This document shows, in pieces, positions 8,869 to 16,591 of a stretch of 64,000 nt of DNA. How positions within the stretch are numbered: the stretch's first letter is position 1; the number at the start of each line of letters is the position of its first letter. The notes under the pieces are model-generated. The model ran no database searches. It saw only the letters and a program-made list of their open reading frames with translations, and was not told the DNA's origin. Source of the stretch: an uncultured Thermoanaerobaculum sp. (GTDB lineage Bacteria > Acidobacteriota > Thermoanaerobaculia > Thermoanaerobaculales > Thermoanaerobaculaceae); the NCBI GenBank assembly GCA_937934115.1, contig CALHAH010000010.1, forward strand, positions 39,173 to 103,172, given 5' to 3'. The position numbers and the translations under genes are program-made.

Positions 8869-9731
8869 CGGCGAAAGCGCCTGTGGTACCAGAAGTACTG
8901 CTCGGGATGCGCGCGGATAGCATCTTCTAAAGCCCGATTGCACGTGGTTGCCACTTCCACCCGCATCTGCTCCTCGTGCCAAGCGGGTGGCAGCGGGAGA
9001 GAGCGGAGGTGGAGCTGGTGTCGCCCACCCTTTACCCGGTGGCCCACCATCAAAAACAAAGGTGGGCGAAAGCGCGCCGCAATGGCCCCCGGCAAAGGCA
9101 AGGTGGAAACCAGCCTGCCAAAAAAGGGGGCAAAGGTACCGCGGGGCCCGGCGTCTTGATCCGCCACCATCACCACGGTTCGTCCTTGTTGCAAGGATTT
9201 GATGATTTCGCGGGGGGCGGTGCGACCCTTGGAGATGAACTTCACGGCGTCGCCGGGAATGCCGAGGATGAAGCGGTCCACGTAGGGGTTATGCTGCCGC
9301 CCCACCAACAGGGCGGAGGGTATGCCCCGGGCGGCCAGAGCCGTGACGTACAAAGCCCAAGCCCCTAAATGGGCAGTAACCACGATGGCGCCTTTGCCTT
9401 CGGCCAAGGCCTCACGCAGTTCCCTCTCACCTTCCACCGCGACCAGCTCTCCCACCCGCCGGCGGTCCCGTCCGGCGAAGCGCACAAACTCCGCCACCGT
9501 GCGACCAAAGTTGCGACTCGCGGCGGCGGCCAAGCGCTGGCGTTGGCGCACGGAGAGTTCGGGAAAGGCGATGGCCAGGTTCGCAAGCACGAGCCTCCTG
9601 CGGATCCGCAGCCACCAACCCACTTGCCCCACCAGGGCACCGCAGCTCAAAGCCCACGATCGTGGAAGGGCACGAAAGAAAACGGCCAAAAGCCAAAGCC
9701 CGGCGTACTCCGCGAGGTGACGGACCTTCAT
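8817..9731 (-). CDS. Lipid A lauroyl-type acyltransferase (LpxL/HtrB-like), missing motif Glu
   Basis: The 304-residue protein starts with a membrane-associated helix and has the LpxL/HtrB acyltransferase organisation: an AHLGAW block at His121, then GRQHNPYVDRF and KGRTAPREIIKSLQQG, then MVADQDAG, and the conserved FFGR segment. The family adds a secondary acyl chain to lipid A at the inner membrane. The catalytic motif is normally H-x4-[DE] (as in HFGNWE); here it reads HLGAWA, so the acidic residue is replaced by Ala126. The start overlaps the tyrA stop (ATGA), so the two are translationally coupled. Activity is uncertain without the acidic residue. Confidence 0.82.
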   Translation of the reverse strand: MKVRHLAEYAGLWLLAVFFRALPRSWALSCGALVGQVGWWLRIRRRLVLANLAIAFPELSVRQRQRLAAAASRNFGRTVAEFVRFAGRDRRRVGELVAVEGERELREALAEGKGAIVVTAHLGAWALYVTALAARGIPSALLVGRQHNPYVDRFILGIPGDAVKFISKGRTAPREIIKSLQQGRTVVMVADQDAGPRGTFAPFFGRLVSTLPLPGAIAARFRPPLFLMVGHRVKGGRHQLHLRSLPLPPAWHEEQMRVEVATTCNRALEDAIRAHPEQYFWYHRRFRRYPDIAGPTATIQSGTS

Positions 9732-10834
9732 GGCCGGCCGTTGAGCTCCGGAAGGGCGTGTCGGGCTTCCTGCATGAGCTGGCGGAACCCTTCGCGGTCA
9801 CCCCTTTCCACGAGCTGCACCAGCTCTTCCAGGCTTTTTCTGGTGGCATCGTAAACCTGATGGCGATGGGGGTTGAGGCGTTGAATGTCCAGGTACAAGT
9901 CGGGGTCCTCGGACAAAACGGAAGCGGCGGTGGCGGCCTGGCGTTCAAAGGTGGTGGAGGCGCAGAGGGCCAGCTCCCGAGGATCCAAACCGGAAGCCGC
10001 GAGGGCGCGGCCGAACACCATGCCGGTAAGGTGGGCAAGCCCCAAAAGCCACCCCATGAGCCGATCGTGGTGGGCGAAGGGCACGGGGATAACGTGCGTG
10101 TAAGGGTGTTGCAAAAGCGGCAGGATGGTTTGCTCTTCCACTTCCCTCTCCCGGCGGCAGGCCAGGACAAAGGTGAGGGATTGGTATGGCGACTTGCCAG
10201 GTCCAAACATGGGGTGAAGGCAGGTCACTCGCACCGCCGCTTCGTCAGCTTCCCGCAGTGCTGCTTCCAGATGGGATTTGATGGATGCAATTTCCACCAC
10301 TACCCCAGGGGGCTTCCTTCGGGAAACCTCCGAGAGCACCGCTGGGGTGCGGTCCAGGGGCACGGCTACGACGATGAAGGCGTACTGGGATAGGGGCACG
10401 TCGGCCAGGCGGGTGTAAAGACCTTCGGCGGGGGGCACAGGACCCCAAGCCGGGTCCAGAGCGTCCACCTGGTGCCCCACCAGCGTTAGGAACTGGCGGA
10501 ACCAACCGCCCATGGCTCCGGCACCACCCACCACCAAAACCTTTTGCCCTCGCTGTCGCCTTAGCTCCACGCCCACCCGATGTTGCCGTTCCACCGAACC
10601 CCGAATTACGGCGGCAAAAATCGCCTCCATGATTTCCGGGGAAACTCCGCACGCTTCCGCGTGTTGCCGGGCGCGGGTGAGAACCCGGTCTTCCACGTCG
10701 CGCACCACCACCGGTAGCCCTTGGGCAGCTTTTACCTTTCCCACCTGCGCCGCCAGGTCCATGCGCCGGCGCAAAAGCTCCAAAAGCGCGCGATCCACGT
10801 CAGCAATGGCGTCCCGAAGTTGCGCGATCTTCAT
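9728..10834 (-). CDS. tyrA: Chorismate mutase / prephenate dehydrogenase
   Basis: The 368-residue product fuses an AroQ-type chorismate mutase (about residues 1-88, MKIAQLRDAIADVDRALLELL with the helical Arg/Lys/Asp pattern) to a prephenate dehydrogenase with dinucleotide motif GGAGAMG at residues 103-109. This is the E. coli TyrA (T-protein) layout, converting chorismate to 4-hydroxyphenylpyruvate for tyrosine. HPMFGPG is the prephenate-binding His region. The start at 10834 has a strong GAGGAGG site; the frame extends 25 codons further upstream without one. No ACT domain is seen. It is coupled to the LpxL-like gene. Confidence 0.93.
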   Translation of the reverse strand: MKIAQLRDAIADVDRALLELLRRRMDLAAQVGKVKAAQGLPVVVRDVEDRVLTRARQHAEACGVSPEIMEAIFAAVIRGSVERQHRVGVELRRQRGQKVLVVGGAGAMGGWFRQFLTLVGHQVDALDPAWGPVPPAEGLYTRLADVPLSQYAFIVVAVPLDRTPAVLSEVSRRKPPGVVVEIASIKSHLEAALREADEAAVRVTCLHPMFGPGKSPYQSLTFVLACRREREVEEQTILPLLQHPYTHVIPVPFAHHDRLMGWLLGLAHLTGMVFGRALAASGLDPRELALCASTTFERQAATAASVLSEDPDLYLDIQRLNPHRHQVYDATRKSLEELVQLVERGDREGFRQLMQEARHALPELNGRP

Positions 10835-11028
10835 GCGCCCCTCCTCGGGCATGCTAGCGCACTTTGGCAAGGCTTTGGCTTTTTCTCGAGACAAGGGCGG
10901 AAAAAACAAGCAGCAGCACCAAGGCTGCCATCAGCAACTGCAGAGCAGGTGCGTTCGGATGTATGGTGCGCTGGGAAAGCGCCCGCCAAAGCCTTTACGA
11001 AAGCCAAAAACCGCGCATTGTGGCGTGG

Positions 11029-11034
11029 TAACAT
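11029..11034 (+). promoter_or_regulatory. -10 element of selD (leaderless type)
   Basis: TAACAT lies exactly 6 bases before the selD ATG and no Shine-Dalgarno sequence is present. A clear -35 is not visible. The 206-base divergent gap between tyrA and selD holds this element and no convincing gene. Confidence 0.45.
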
Positions 11035-11040
11035 CCGGGC

Positions 11041-12087
11041 ATGACGCGGGAGGAGCTCTTTAAGCTCACAGAGCTGGTGAGCTGTGCCGGTTGAGCGGCG
11101 AAGCTGGGTCCGGCGGACCTAGCGCAGGCATTAGCAAACCTCTCCTTTCCTTCGGACCCGCGCGTCCTGGTGGGGGCTGACCGTCTCGACGATGCCGGCA
11201 TCATGCAAATTTCCTCAGATGTAGCGCTGGTGCAGACCGTTGACTTTTTCACACCCATTGTGGACGACCCTGAGGATTTTGGCTTCATTGCAGCCATCAA
11301 TGCCCTTTCGGACATTTACGCCATGGGTGGTGAGCCCCTCTCAGCGTTAGCCGTAGCCGGGTTTGCTCCGGATGTGGTGCCGGTTTCAGTGCTGGGGGAC
11401 ATCTTCCGTGGCGGCACGCGAGCCTGCGCAGAGGAAGGGGTGGTGCTTTTAGGAGGCCATACCGTGCGTTCCCCGGAGATCTTTTACGGCCTGGCGGTTA
11501 CTGGAACCGTGCACCCCCAACGTTTTCTCACCAAAGCTGGGGCGCAGCCGGGGGACCTCTTGGTCCTCACCAAGCCTTTGGGCACCGGTTTGCTTTCCAC
11601 CTGGCTTAAGCGCGGGCAAATGCCTCAGGAGTTTTGCCCCCCCTTCGTGGCTTCCATGAAGGAATCCAACCGGCGGGCTTCCCTCCTTTTGCGGGATTGT
11701 GCCCATGCCCTTACCGACATCACCGGTTTTGGGCTGCTGGGTCATGCGCTGGAACTGGCAGCCGCTTCGGGTGTGCAGCTGGAAATCTGGGTTGCCGCGG
11801 TGCCGTCGCTTCCAGGGGCGGAACAGGCAGCCAACGCCAAGGCCGTAGCTGGGGGTCTCAAAGCCAACCGCGCGTGGGTGCAAGAGCGGGTGCGGGGTTG
11901 GGAAGAAATCCCCGAAGCGTGGGCCTTGATCCTCTGCGATCCCCAAACCTCCGGTGGGCTTTTGGCCGCCGTACCCCCTTCACGGGGCGACGAGCTTTTG
12001 ACCCAGCTCCCGCAGGCAGCGGTGATCGGCACCGTCACCGCGGCAGGTTCTGCGGCCATTCGTCTTACAATGGCTCCCAGGAGGTAG
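11041..12087 (+). CDS. selD: Selenide, water dikinase; selenoprotein with Sec at TGA 11092-11094
   Basis: SelD makes selenophosphate from selenide and ATP for Sec-tRNA and selenouridine synthesis. The gene reads from ATG 11041 through an in-frame TGA at codon 18 and continues to TAG at 12087, 348 residues including Sec, the normal SelD length. The residues around the TGA are VSCAG-Sec-AAKLGP, the conserved catalytic position that is Cys or Sec in SelD; the next Lys is the conserved active-site Lys. Downstream motifs fit SelD: LVQTVDFFTP, AINALSDIYAMGG, LLGGHT and DITGFGLLGH, DPQTSGGLL. A SECIS-like hairpin follows the TGA. A caller that stops at TGA would start this gene falsely near 11170. 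SelA, SelB and tRNA-Sec genes are not in the window and must lie elsewhere. Confidence 0.93.
11095..11123 (+). promoter_or_regulatory. Bacterial SECIS-like hairpin in selD
   Basis: After the TGA and 8 spacer bases, GCTGGGTCC (11103-11111) pairs with GGACCTAGC (11115-11123) through 9 base pairs, one of them G-U, closing a loop of GGC. The loop starts 17 bases after the TGA and begins with G, which fits the published bacterial SECIS consensus for position and apical guanosine. It would bind SelB. Confidence 0.7.
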
Positions 12088-12089
12088 CT

Positions 12090-13508
12090 ATGAAACGCTG
12101 GTGGGTGTTCCTGGGTGTTTTAGCCGCGGGAGCCGTGTGTCTGGGGCGGGTCGGTTTTGCAGAGCCACCTACCGTCATTTCCACGGCCGACGGGAGCCAA
12201 GCTTTATCCCTTACGGTTTACAACGTGGGCCGGGCCTTGGTACGGGACAGCCGCTCCGTGGCGTTACCGGGTGGGGTGGTGAAGCTGGAGTACCGAGACA
12301 TTGCTGCCAAAGTGATGCCGCAAACCGTTGCCTTTATCGCCGACGACACCGTGGTCTTAGAGCAAAACTACGAGTACGACTTGCTTTCCCCGCAAACTCT
12401 TTTGGCCAAGTTCTTGGGCAGGGAAGTGACCTTGGTGCGGGAGGAGCCACGTCTGGATGGTCCGGGAACGGTCCGCCAAGAAATTCGTGCCACGTTGCTA
12501 TCCATGCAAGGCGGCACGGTGTGGCGGGTTGGCGATCGCATCGTGGCCAACCCAGCGTACCGCGAGCTGGTGTTTGACTCGGTGCCGCCGTACCTGCGGG
12601 AAAAACCCACGCTGGTTTGGCTTTTGCAAAGCCAAAAAGCGGGCCAACGCCCGGTGCAAGCTACCTACCTCACCGAAGGAATAACCTGGCGGGCCGACTA
12701 CGTGTTGAGCCTTGACCAAAAGGGGGAAAAGGGTGCCTTTACCGGTTGGGTCACGCTTTCCAACAACTCCGGTGCATCCTATCCGCAAGCTCGTCTGCAG
12801 CTGGTGGCGGGGGAGGTGCACGTGGTGCGCGAAGACCGCACCAGGGAAAGGGTCTTTGCGGAACAAATGATGGCCAAGGCACCGCTCATGGCGGAAGAGG
12901 CCATTGGCGAGTATCACCTTTACACCTTGGAGCGCGCCACCACGATCCTGGATCGGCAGGATAAGCAGGTTGCCCTGTTGCAGGCTGCCGGGGTGAAGGC
13001 CGTCAAGCACTTTGTGGTTACCGGTTCTCCTCACTCCTTTTGGTCCCGCCAAGATCTCCACCGCGAGCCGGTGCGGGTGAAGCTGGAAGTGGCCAACACC
13101 GCTGCCAACGGCTTGGGCTTGCCGTTGCCAGCGGGGACCGTGCGCGTGTACCAACGGGATAGCCGCGGCGCCGAGCAGTTTATGGGCGAGGACCGCATCG
13201 AGCACACTCCCAAAGACGAAACCGTAAAGTTGGAAGTAGGTACCGCCTTCGACGTGGTGGCTGAGCGCGTGCAAACGGACTTTCGTTCTTTTGACAAGGT
13301 GACAGAAAGCGCATTTGAGGTTCGCCTGCGCAACCACAAGGACGAGCCCATCACCGTGGAGGTGGAGGAAAACATCGGGGGGGACTGGGAAATGTTGAGC
13401 CACTCCCACCCGTACCAAAAGCGCTCGGCGTTTGTGGTGGTGTTCTCGCTACCGGTGCCGGCGGGCGGGCAAGCCACGCTTGCCTACCGGGTAAGGGTGC
13501 GGCGCTAG
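12090..13508 (+). CDS. Secreted DUF4139 domain-containing protein
   Basis: The 472-residue product begins with a Sec signal peptide (positively charged MKRWW, hydrophobic stretch to about residue 20, likely cleavage near GFAEPP). The rest is a beta-rich DUF4139 protein with typical segments such as LTVYNVGRALVRDSR near the N-terminus, TYLTEGITWRADYVLSL in the middle and VVVFSLPVPAGGQATLAYRVR at the end. The function of the family is not established; it is likely exported. The start has an excellent AGGAGG site 2 bases after the selD stop, so it is in the selD transcript, although no functional link is obvious. The 3' end overlaps the convergent methyltransferase gene by 4 bases. Confidence 0.85.
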   Translation: MKRWWVFLGVLAAGAVCLGRVGFAEPPTVISTADGSQALSLTVYNVGRALVRDSRSVALPGGVVKLEYRDIAAKVMPQTVAFIADDTVVLEQNYEYDLLSPQTLLAKFLGREVTLVREEPRLDGPGTVRQEIRATLLSMQGGTVWRVGDRIVANPAYRELVFDSVPPYLREKPTLVWLLQSQKAGQRPVQATYLTEGITWRADYVLSLDQKGEKGAFTGWVTLSNNSGASYPQARLQLVAGEVHVVREDRTRERVFAEQMMAKAPLMAEEAIGEYHLYTLERATTILDRQDKQVALLQAAGVKAVKHFVVTGSPHSFWSRQDLHREPVRVKLEVANTAANGLGLPLPAGTVRVYQRDSRGAEQFMGEDRIEHTPKDETVKLEVGTAFDVVAERVQTDFRSFDKVTESAFEVRLRNHKDEPITVEVEENIGGDWEMLSHSHPYQKRSAFVVVFSLPVPAGGQATLAYRVRVRR

Positions 13509-14656
13509 CGGGCCACGATCGCGGCGCAGTAAAAGCCGGGGTACAAGGCGAGGCATTGGTCAAGGGTCGAGGGGAGAAAGTTGACCTCGCAAAAACCCGC
13601 GGCTTGGAGGGCGTTTTGCCAGCCCACTGCGCACAAAAAGCCCGGTCGGGCACGAATCCCGTCCTGATTTTTGGCCTGTTGGTAGCTTTTGAGTAACAGG
13701 AACGGCAGCTCAATGTGCACCGGCGCGTCAAAGCTGGGGCGGATAAGCTCTCCCAGGACCAGAACTCCTGCGGGAGCAAGCAGCGTGCGCAAGCGCTTTA
13801 AAGCCACAACCGGGTCGCTGGCCAAGTGCACAACGTTCACCGCAAAAATGGCGTCAAAGCTCACGCCGGAAAGCCCTTGCTCCTCGGGGGTAAGCTCGAT
13901 GTCGTAAGGTCGCGTCTCCAGCTGGCAACCTTCGGGCAGAAGCTTGCGCACCAGGCGGCTGCCGCGGCGGAGAAAAGCCGGGTGCACCTCGGTGAAGACG
14001 TACAGTGACGGCGGTTTGTGGGCGTCTGCCAGTGCCTTGCAAGCCGCTTCGGCGGCGCTCCCACCGCCACCGCCCAGCTCCAAGATGCGCGCTTTCGCTC
14101 CCACGGCGCGGCACAAGGCCAAAGCTGCCAAGCTATTGCTGGGGGCGTAATGAATGTTTTCGTTGGAGAAGTAAGAAAACCAAAGATCCAGCTGGCTCAA
14201 AGAAAAGAGAACCTCTTCGCCGGTAATTTGGCCCGCCAGTACCTCCGGTAGTACGCGGGTGGCCAGCTTCTGCACTGCTAACGCCGCTTCCGCGCGCGGG
14301 CTTTCCGCCACCGCGCAAGCAAAGGAGGCCTCCAGGTCCACCCCCGGCACCCTTACGACCACAGGGGCCTTTAGGTCTCGGTTGGCGGCGAAACCGTAAA
14401 GGTGCAAACAGTCGAAAAGCCAGCGAACCAACGCCAAACCGTGGTGGGAGTAGCCCCGGGAGCGGACGAGATCCTCGGGTGTCCCGCCAAAACCTTCCAG
14501 GGCCAGCTGATGGACCAAGAACCGCAAGCAGTCTCCCACGAAAGCGTCCACGACCTCACAACTCTTCGTGAACTCTTCGCTGAAAACCTCTTTGGGCACA
14601 TCCTGCAGGAGGGCGTCCAATTCCGAGCGGGGTATGCGATGGGGGAGCCGGCTCAC
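13505..14656 (-). CDS. SAM-dependent methyltransferase
   Basis: The 383-residue protein has a helical N-terminal region and a class I methyltransferase domain from about residue 180. Motif I is ILELGGGGGSAAEAA, the beta 2 acidic position is FTEVHP, and the beta 4 region is FDAIFAVNVVHLASD. The long N-terminal region and LRTLLAPAGVLVLGEL resemble type 12 methyltransferases used in secondary or lipid metabolism. The start is GTG, overlapping the dusB stop as GTGA, so it is translationally coupled to dusB. Substrate unknown. Confidence 0.8.
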   Translation of the reverse strand: MSRLPHRIPRSELDALLQDVPKEVFSEEFTKSCEVVDAFVGDCLRFLVHQLALEGFGGTPEDLVRSRGYSHHGLALVRWLFDCLHLYGFAANRDLKAPVVVRVPGVDLEASFACAVAESPRAEAALAVQKLATRVLPEVLAGQITGEEVLFSLSQLDLWFSYFSNENIHYAPSNSLAALALCRAVGAKARILELGGGGGSAAEAACKALADAHKPPSLYVFTEVHPAFLRRGSRLVRKLLPEGCQLETRPYDIELTPEEQGLSGVSFDAIFAVNVVHLASDPVVALKRLRTLLAPAGVLVLGELIRPSFDAPVHIELPFLLLKSYQQAKNQDGIRARPGFLCAVGWQNALQAAGFCEVNFLPSTLDQCLALYPGFYCAAIVAR

Positions 14657-15627
14657 GCCCCCTCCATTTGCGCGGCAAAAAAAGCGTCCACCGAAGCCAT
14701 GATCTCCTCAGGCTTTTGCAGCTGGGAAAGCTGGCACCGCAACTGGCGGCCATGGGGGAGGCCGTGCGTGTACCAGCCCACGAAGGTCTTCAACTTGTGA
14801 AGTGCCGTTTTCTCGTCTTCCCGTGTCAGCACCCACGAGAAATGCTGGCGCATGAGGGCATACCTATCTGCCAGTGTTGGTTGGTGGGGTTGTCGGCCGG
14901 AGAGCAGGTCGGCAGTTTGTCGGAAGATCCACGGGTTGAGCAAGGCGGCGCGCCCGATCATCACGCCGTCACATCCGGTTTCCTGGAACATGCGGATGGC
15001 ATCCTCGGGTGTTTTCACGTCGCCGTTGCCGATCACAGGGATAGAAACGGACTCCTTTAGGCGGGCAATGGCACTCCAATCCGCTTGCCCCGAAAACATT
15101 TGCGTAGCGGTTCGCGGATGAAGGGTAATGGCGTTTACCCCCTCGGCCTCGAACATGCGTCCCAGTTCCAGGTAGGTGAGCCGATCTGCACGTAACCCCA
15201 GCCGGAACTTCACGGTAAGCGGTATGCGTAGGCGCTTACGAACCTCGTGAACGATGCGGCGAGCAAGGTGAGGGTCGCCGGTGAGGGCCGCACCCGCGCA
15301 ACCTTTGAGCACCTTGTTGGCGGGGCATCCCATGTTGATGTCGCACACATCGGCCCCCATAGCTTCTACCTGCGCGGCTGCTTCCGCCATGGTGTGCGGA
15401 TCTGAACCGTAAATTTGAATGGCCATGGGGCGTTCTTCCTCCACGAAGTGGAGCATGCGGAGGGTGCTAGGTTTTTCCTTAAGCAGGCCCACAGCCGAGA
15501 TAAATTCCATGCTGACCAAACCGCAACCCCCCAGCCTGCGAACTAAAAGGCGAAAGTCACGGTCCGTAATGCCCGCCATGGGCGCCAGCAGCAACGGCGG
15601 TTCAACGGAAAGCGCGCCAATCCACAT
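14653..15627 (-). CDS. dusB: tRNA-dihydrouridine synthase
   Basis: This flavoprotein reduces uridines to dihydrouridine in the tRNA D-loop. The 324-residue product has the FMN-barrel start LLLAPMAGITDRDFR, the catalytic Cys in NMGCPANKVLKGCAGAAL, and INMGCP/GNGDV and GCDGVMIGRAAL phosphate-binding motifs, typical of the DusB subgroup. I start it at ATG 15627; the frame is open for another 91 codons upstream, but that part is proline-rich shadow sequence opposite the SDR gene. A TATATT element ends 8 bases before this ATG. The methyltransferase gene downstream is coupled to it. Confidence 0.93.
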   Translation of the reverse strand: MWIGALSVEPPLLLAPMAGITDRDFRLLVRRLGGCGLVSMEFISAVGLLKEKPSTLRMLHFVEEERPMAIQIYGSDPHTMAEAAAQVEAMGADVCDINMGCPANKVLKGCAGAALTGDPHLARRIVHEVRKRLRIPLTVKFRLGLRADRLTYLELGRMFEAEGVNAITLHPRTATQMFSGQADWSAIARLKESVSIPVIGNGDVKTPEDAIRMFQETGCDGVMIGRAALLNPWIFRQTADLLSGRQPHQPTLADRYALMRQHFSWVLTREDEKTALHKLKTFVGWYTHGLPHGRQLRCQLSQLQKPEEIMASVDAFFAAQMEGA

Positions 15628-15668
15628 CGCCGTTGAATATAACAGAGGCGCTGTGCGAAGATTCCACC

Positions 15669-16463
15669 ATGCGCATAGGAAGCGTTGGTGTTCTCGTGAC
15701 CGGCGCAAGCCGCGGCATTGGCAAGGCTTTGGCGTTGGAGCTGGCCGTTCGCCGCTGCCAGGTTGCGTTGGTGAGCCGCAACGTGGACGAGCTTGAACTG
15801 GTGGCGCGCGAGGTAAGGGACTTGGGCGGCCAAGCGGCGGTGTTGCTGGCGGATGTGGCAGACCCTGAAGCCATGGAGGAGGTAGCACGGCAAGCCGCAT
15901 CGCGGGTGGGCGGCTTGCAGGTGGTGATTGCCAATGCGGGGGTAGGCTTTCATGGGGAAAGTGACGTGCCGCCTGCGGCGGAGGTAGCGCGAGTGCTCTC
16001 GGTGAATTTCTTGGGCGTGGTCAACACCATCCGCGCCACCGCTCCTTATCTGCGAGCTGAAGGTTCCTCCGCCATCGGGGTGGTGAGCTCGCTTTCCGCC
16101 CTCATCCCTTACCGCGGCGGAGGCGTGTATGCTGGAAGCAAGGCTGCTGTTTGCGCGTACCTTTCCTGTCTCAGGCTGGAGCTGCGGGGTAGCGGCGTAA
16201 CTGTGGGCTGGGTTTGCCCTGGCCCCGTGGCCACCGGCATGATCGTGGACGGCGTGCCCCATCAGAAGCTTCCCCCTTTGGCTCGGCTTGCTGTTCCCAT
16301 TTTGACACCAGAAAAAGTGGCAAAAACCCTACTGCGGGTTTTAGAGAGGGGGGGAGGAGGTAAGGTCATTCCCTGGCAGGCCGCCTTTTTTGCCAGCTTC
16401 TACCGCCATTTCCCGCGGTTAGCCGAAACTCTTTTGCACATTACCGGTGCTGGGAGCACGTAG
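15669..16463 (+). CDS. Short-chain dehydrogenase/reductase
   Basis: The 264-residue product is a classical SDR: cofactor motif VTGASRGIG near residue 10, NAG motif IANAGVG, catalytic Ser in VVSSLSALIPY and Tyr/Lys in YAGSK. A C-terminal basic/hydrophobic segment (AAFFASFYRHFPRLAETLL) suggests membrane association, as in SDRs acting on lipids. The ATG at 15669 is preferred over a TTG 36 bases upstream that would fall in the promoter. The gene diverges from dusB across 41 bases, with overlapping AT-rich -10 elements at 15636-15643. Substrate unknown. Confidence 0.87.
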   Translation: MRIGSVGVLVTGASRGIGKALALELAVRRCQVALVSRNVDELELVAREVRDLGGQAAVLLADVADPEAMEEVARQAASRVGGLQVVIANAGVGFHGESDVPPAAEVARVLSVNFLGVVNTIRATAPYLRAEGSSAIGVVSSLSALIPYRGGGVYAGSKAAVCAYLSCLRLELRGSGVTVGWVCPGPVATGMIVDGVPHQKLPPLARLAVPILTPEKVAKTLLRVLERGGGGKVIPWQAAFFASFYRHFPRLAETLLHITGAGST

Positions 16464-16591
16464 TATGGCTCGAAACGTAACACTTTCAGGTGTCCTTGCC
16501 GAATTTAGGCCTTTTTGCGACGTGGGCGGACTTGCGCCACACGAGGCATTCGTGATAAAAGAACACAGAGCGATGAACGGAGGGCACCAAA

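Noticed and set aside
10858..10935. Short hydrophobic frame on the minus strand upstream of tyrA (about 25 residues)
   Set aside because: It looks like a membrane helix but has no ribosome binding site or clear start, and lies where the tyrA leader is expected.
11170..12087. selD as a shorter gene starting after the TGA
   Set aside because: That form would lack the catalytic Sec/Cys and Lys; the upstream frame is clearly SelD sequence.
15628..15900. N-terminal extension of dusB by 91 codons
   Set aside because: It is Pro/Arg-rich, runs antisense to the SDR gene, and crosses a plausible -10; the conserved protein begins at ATG 15627.
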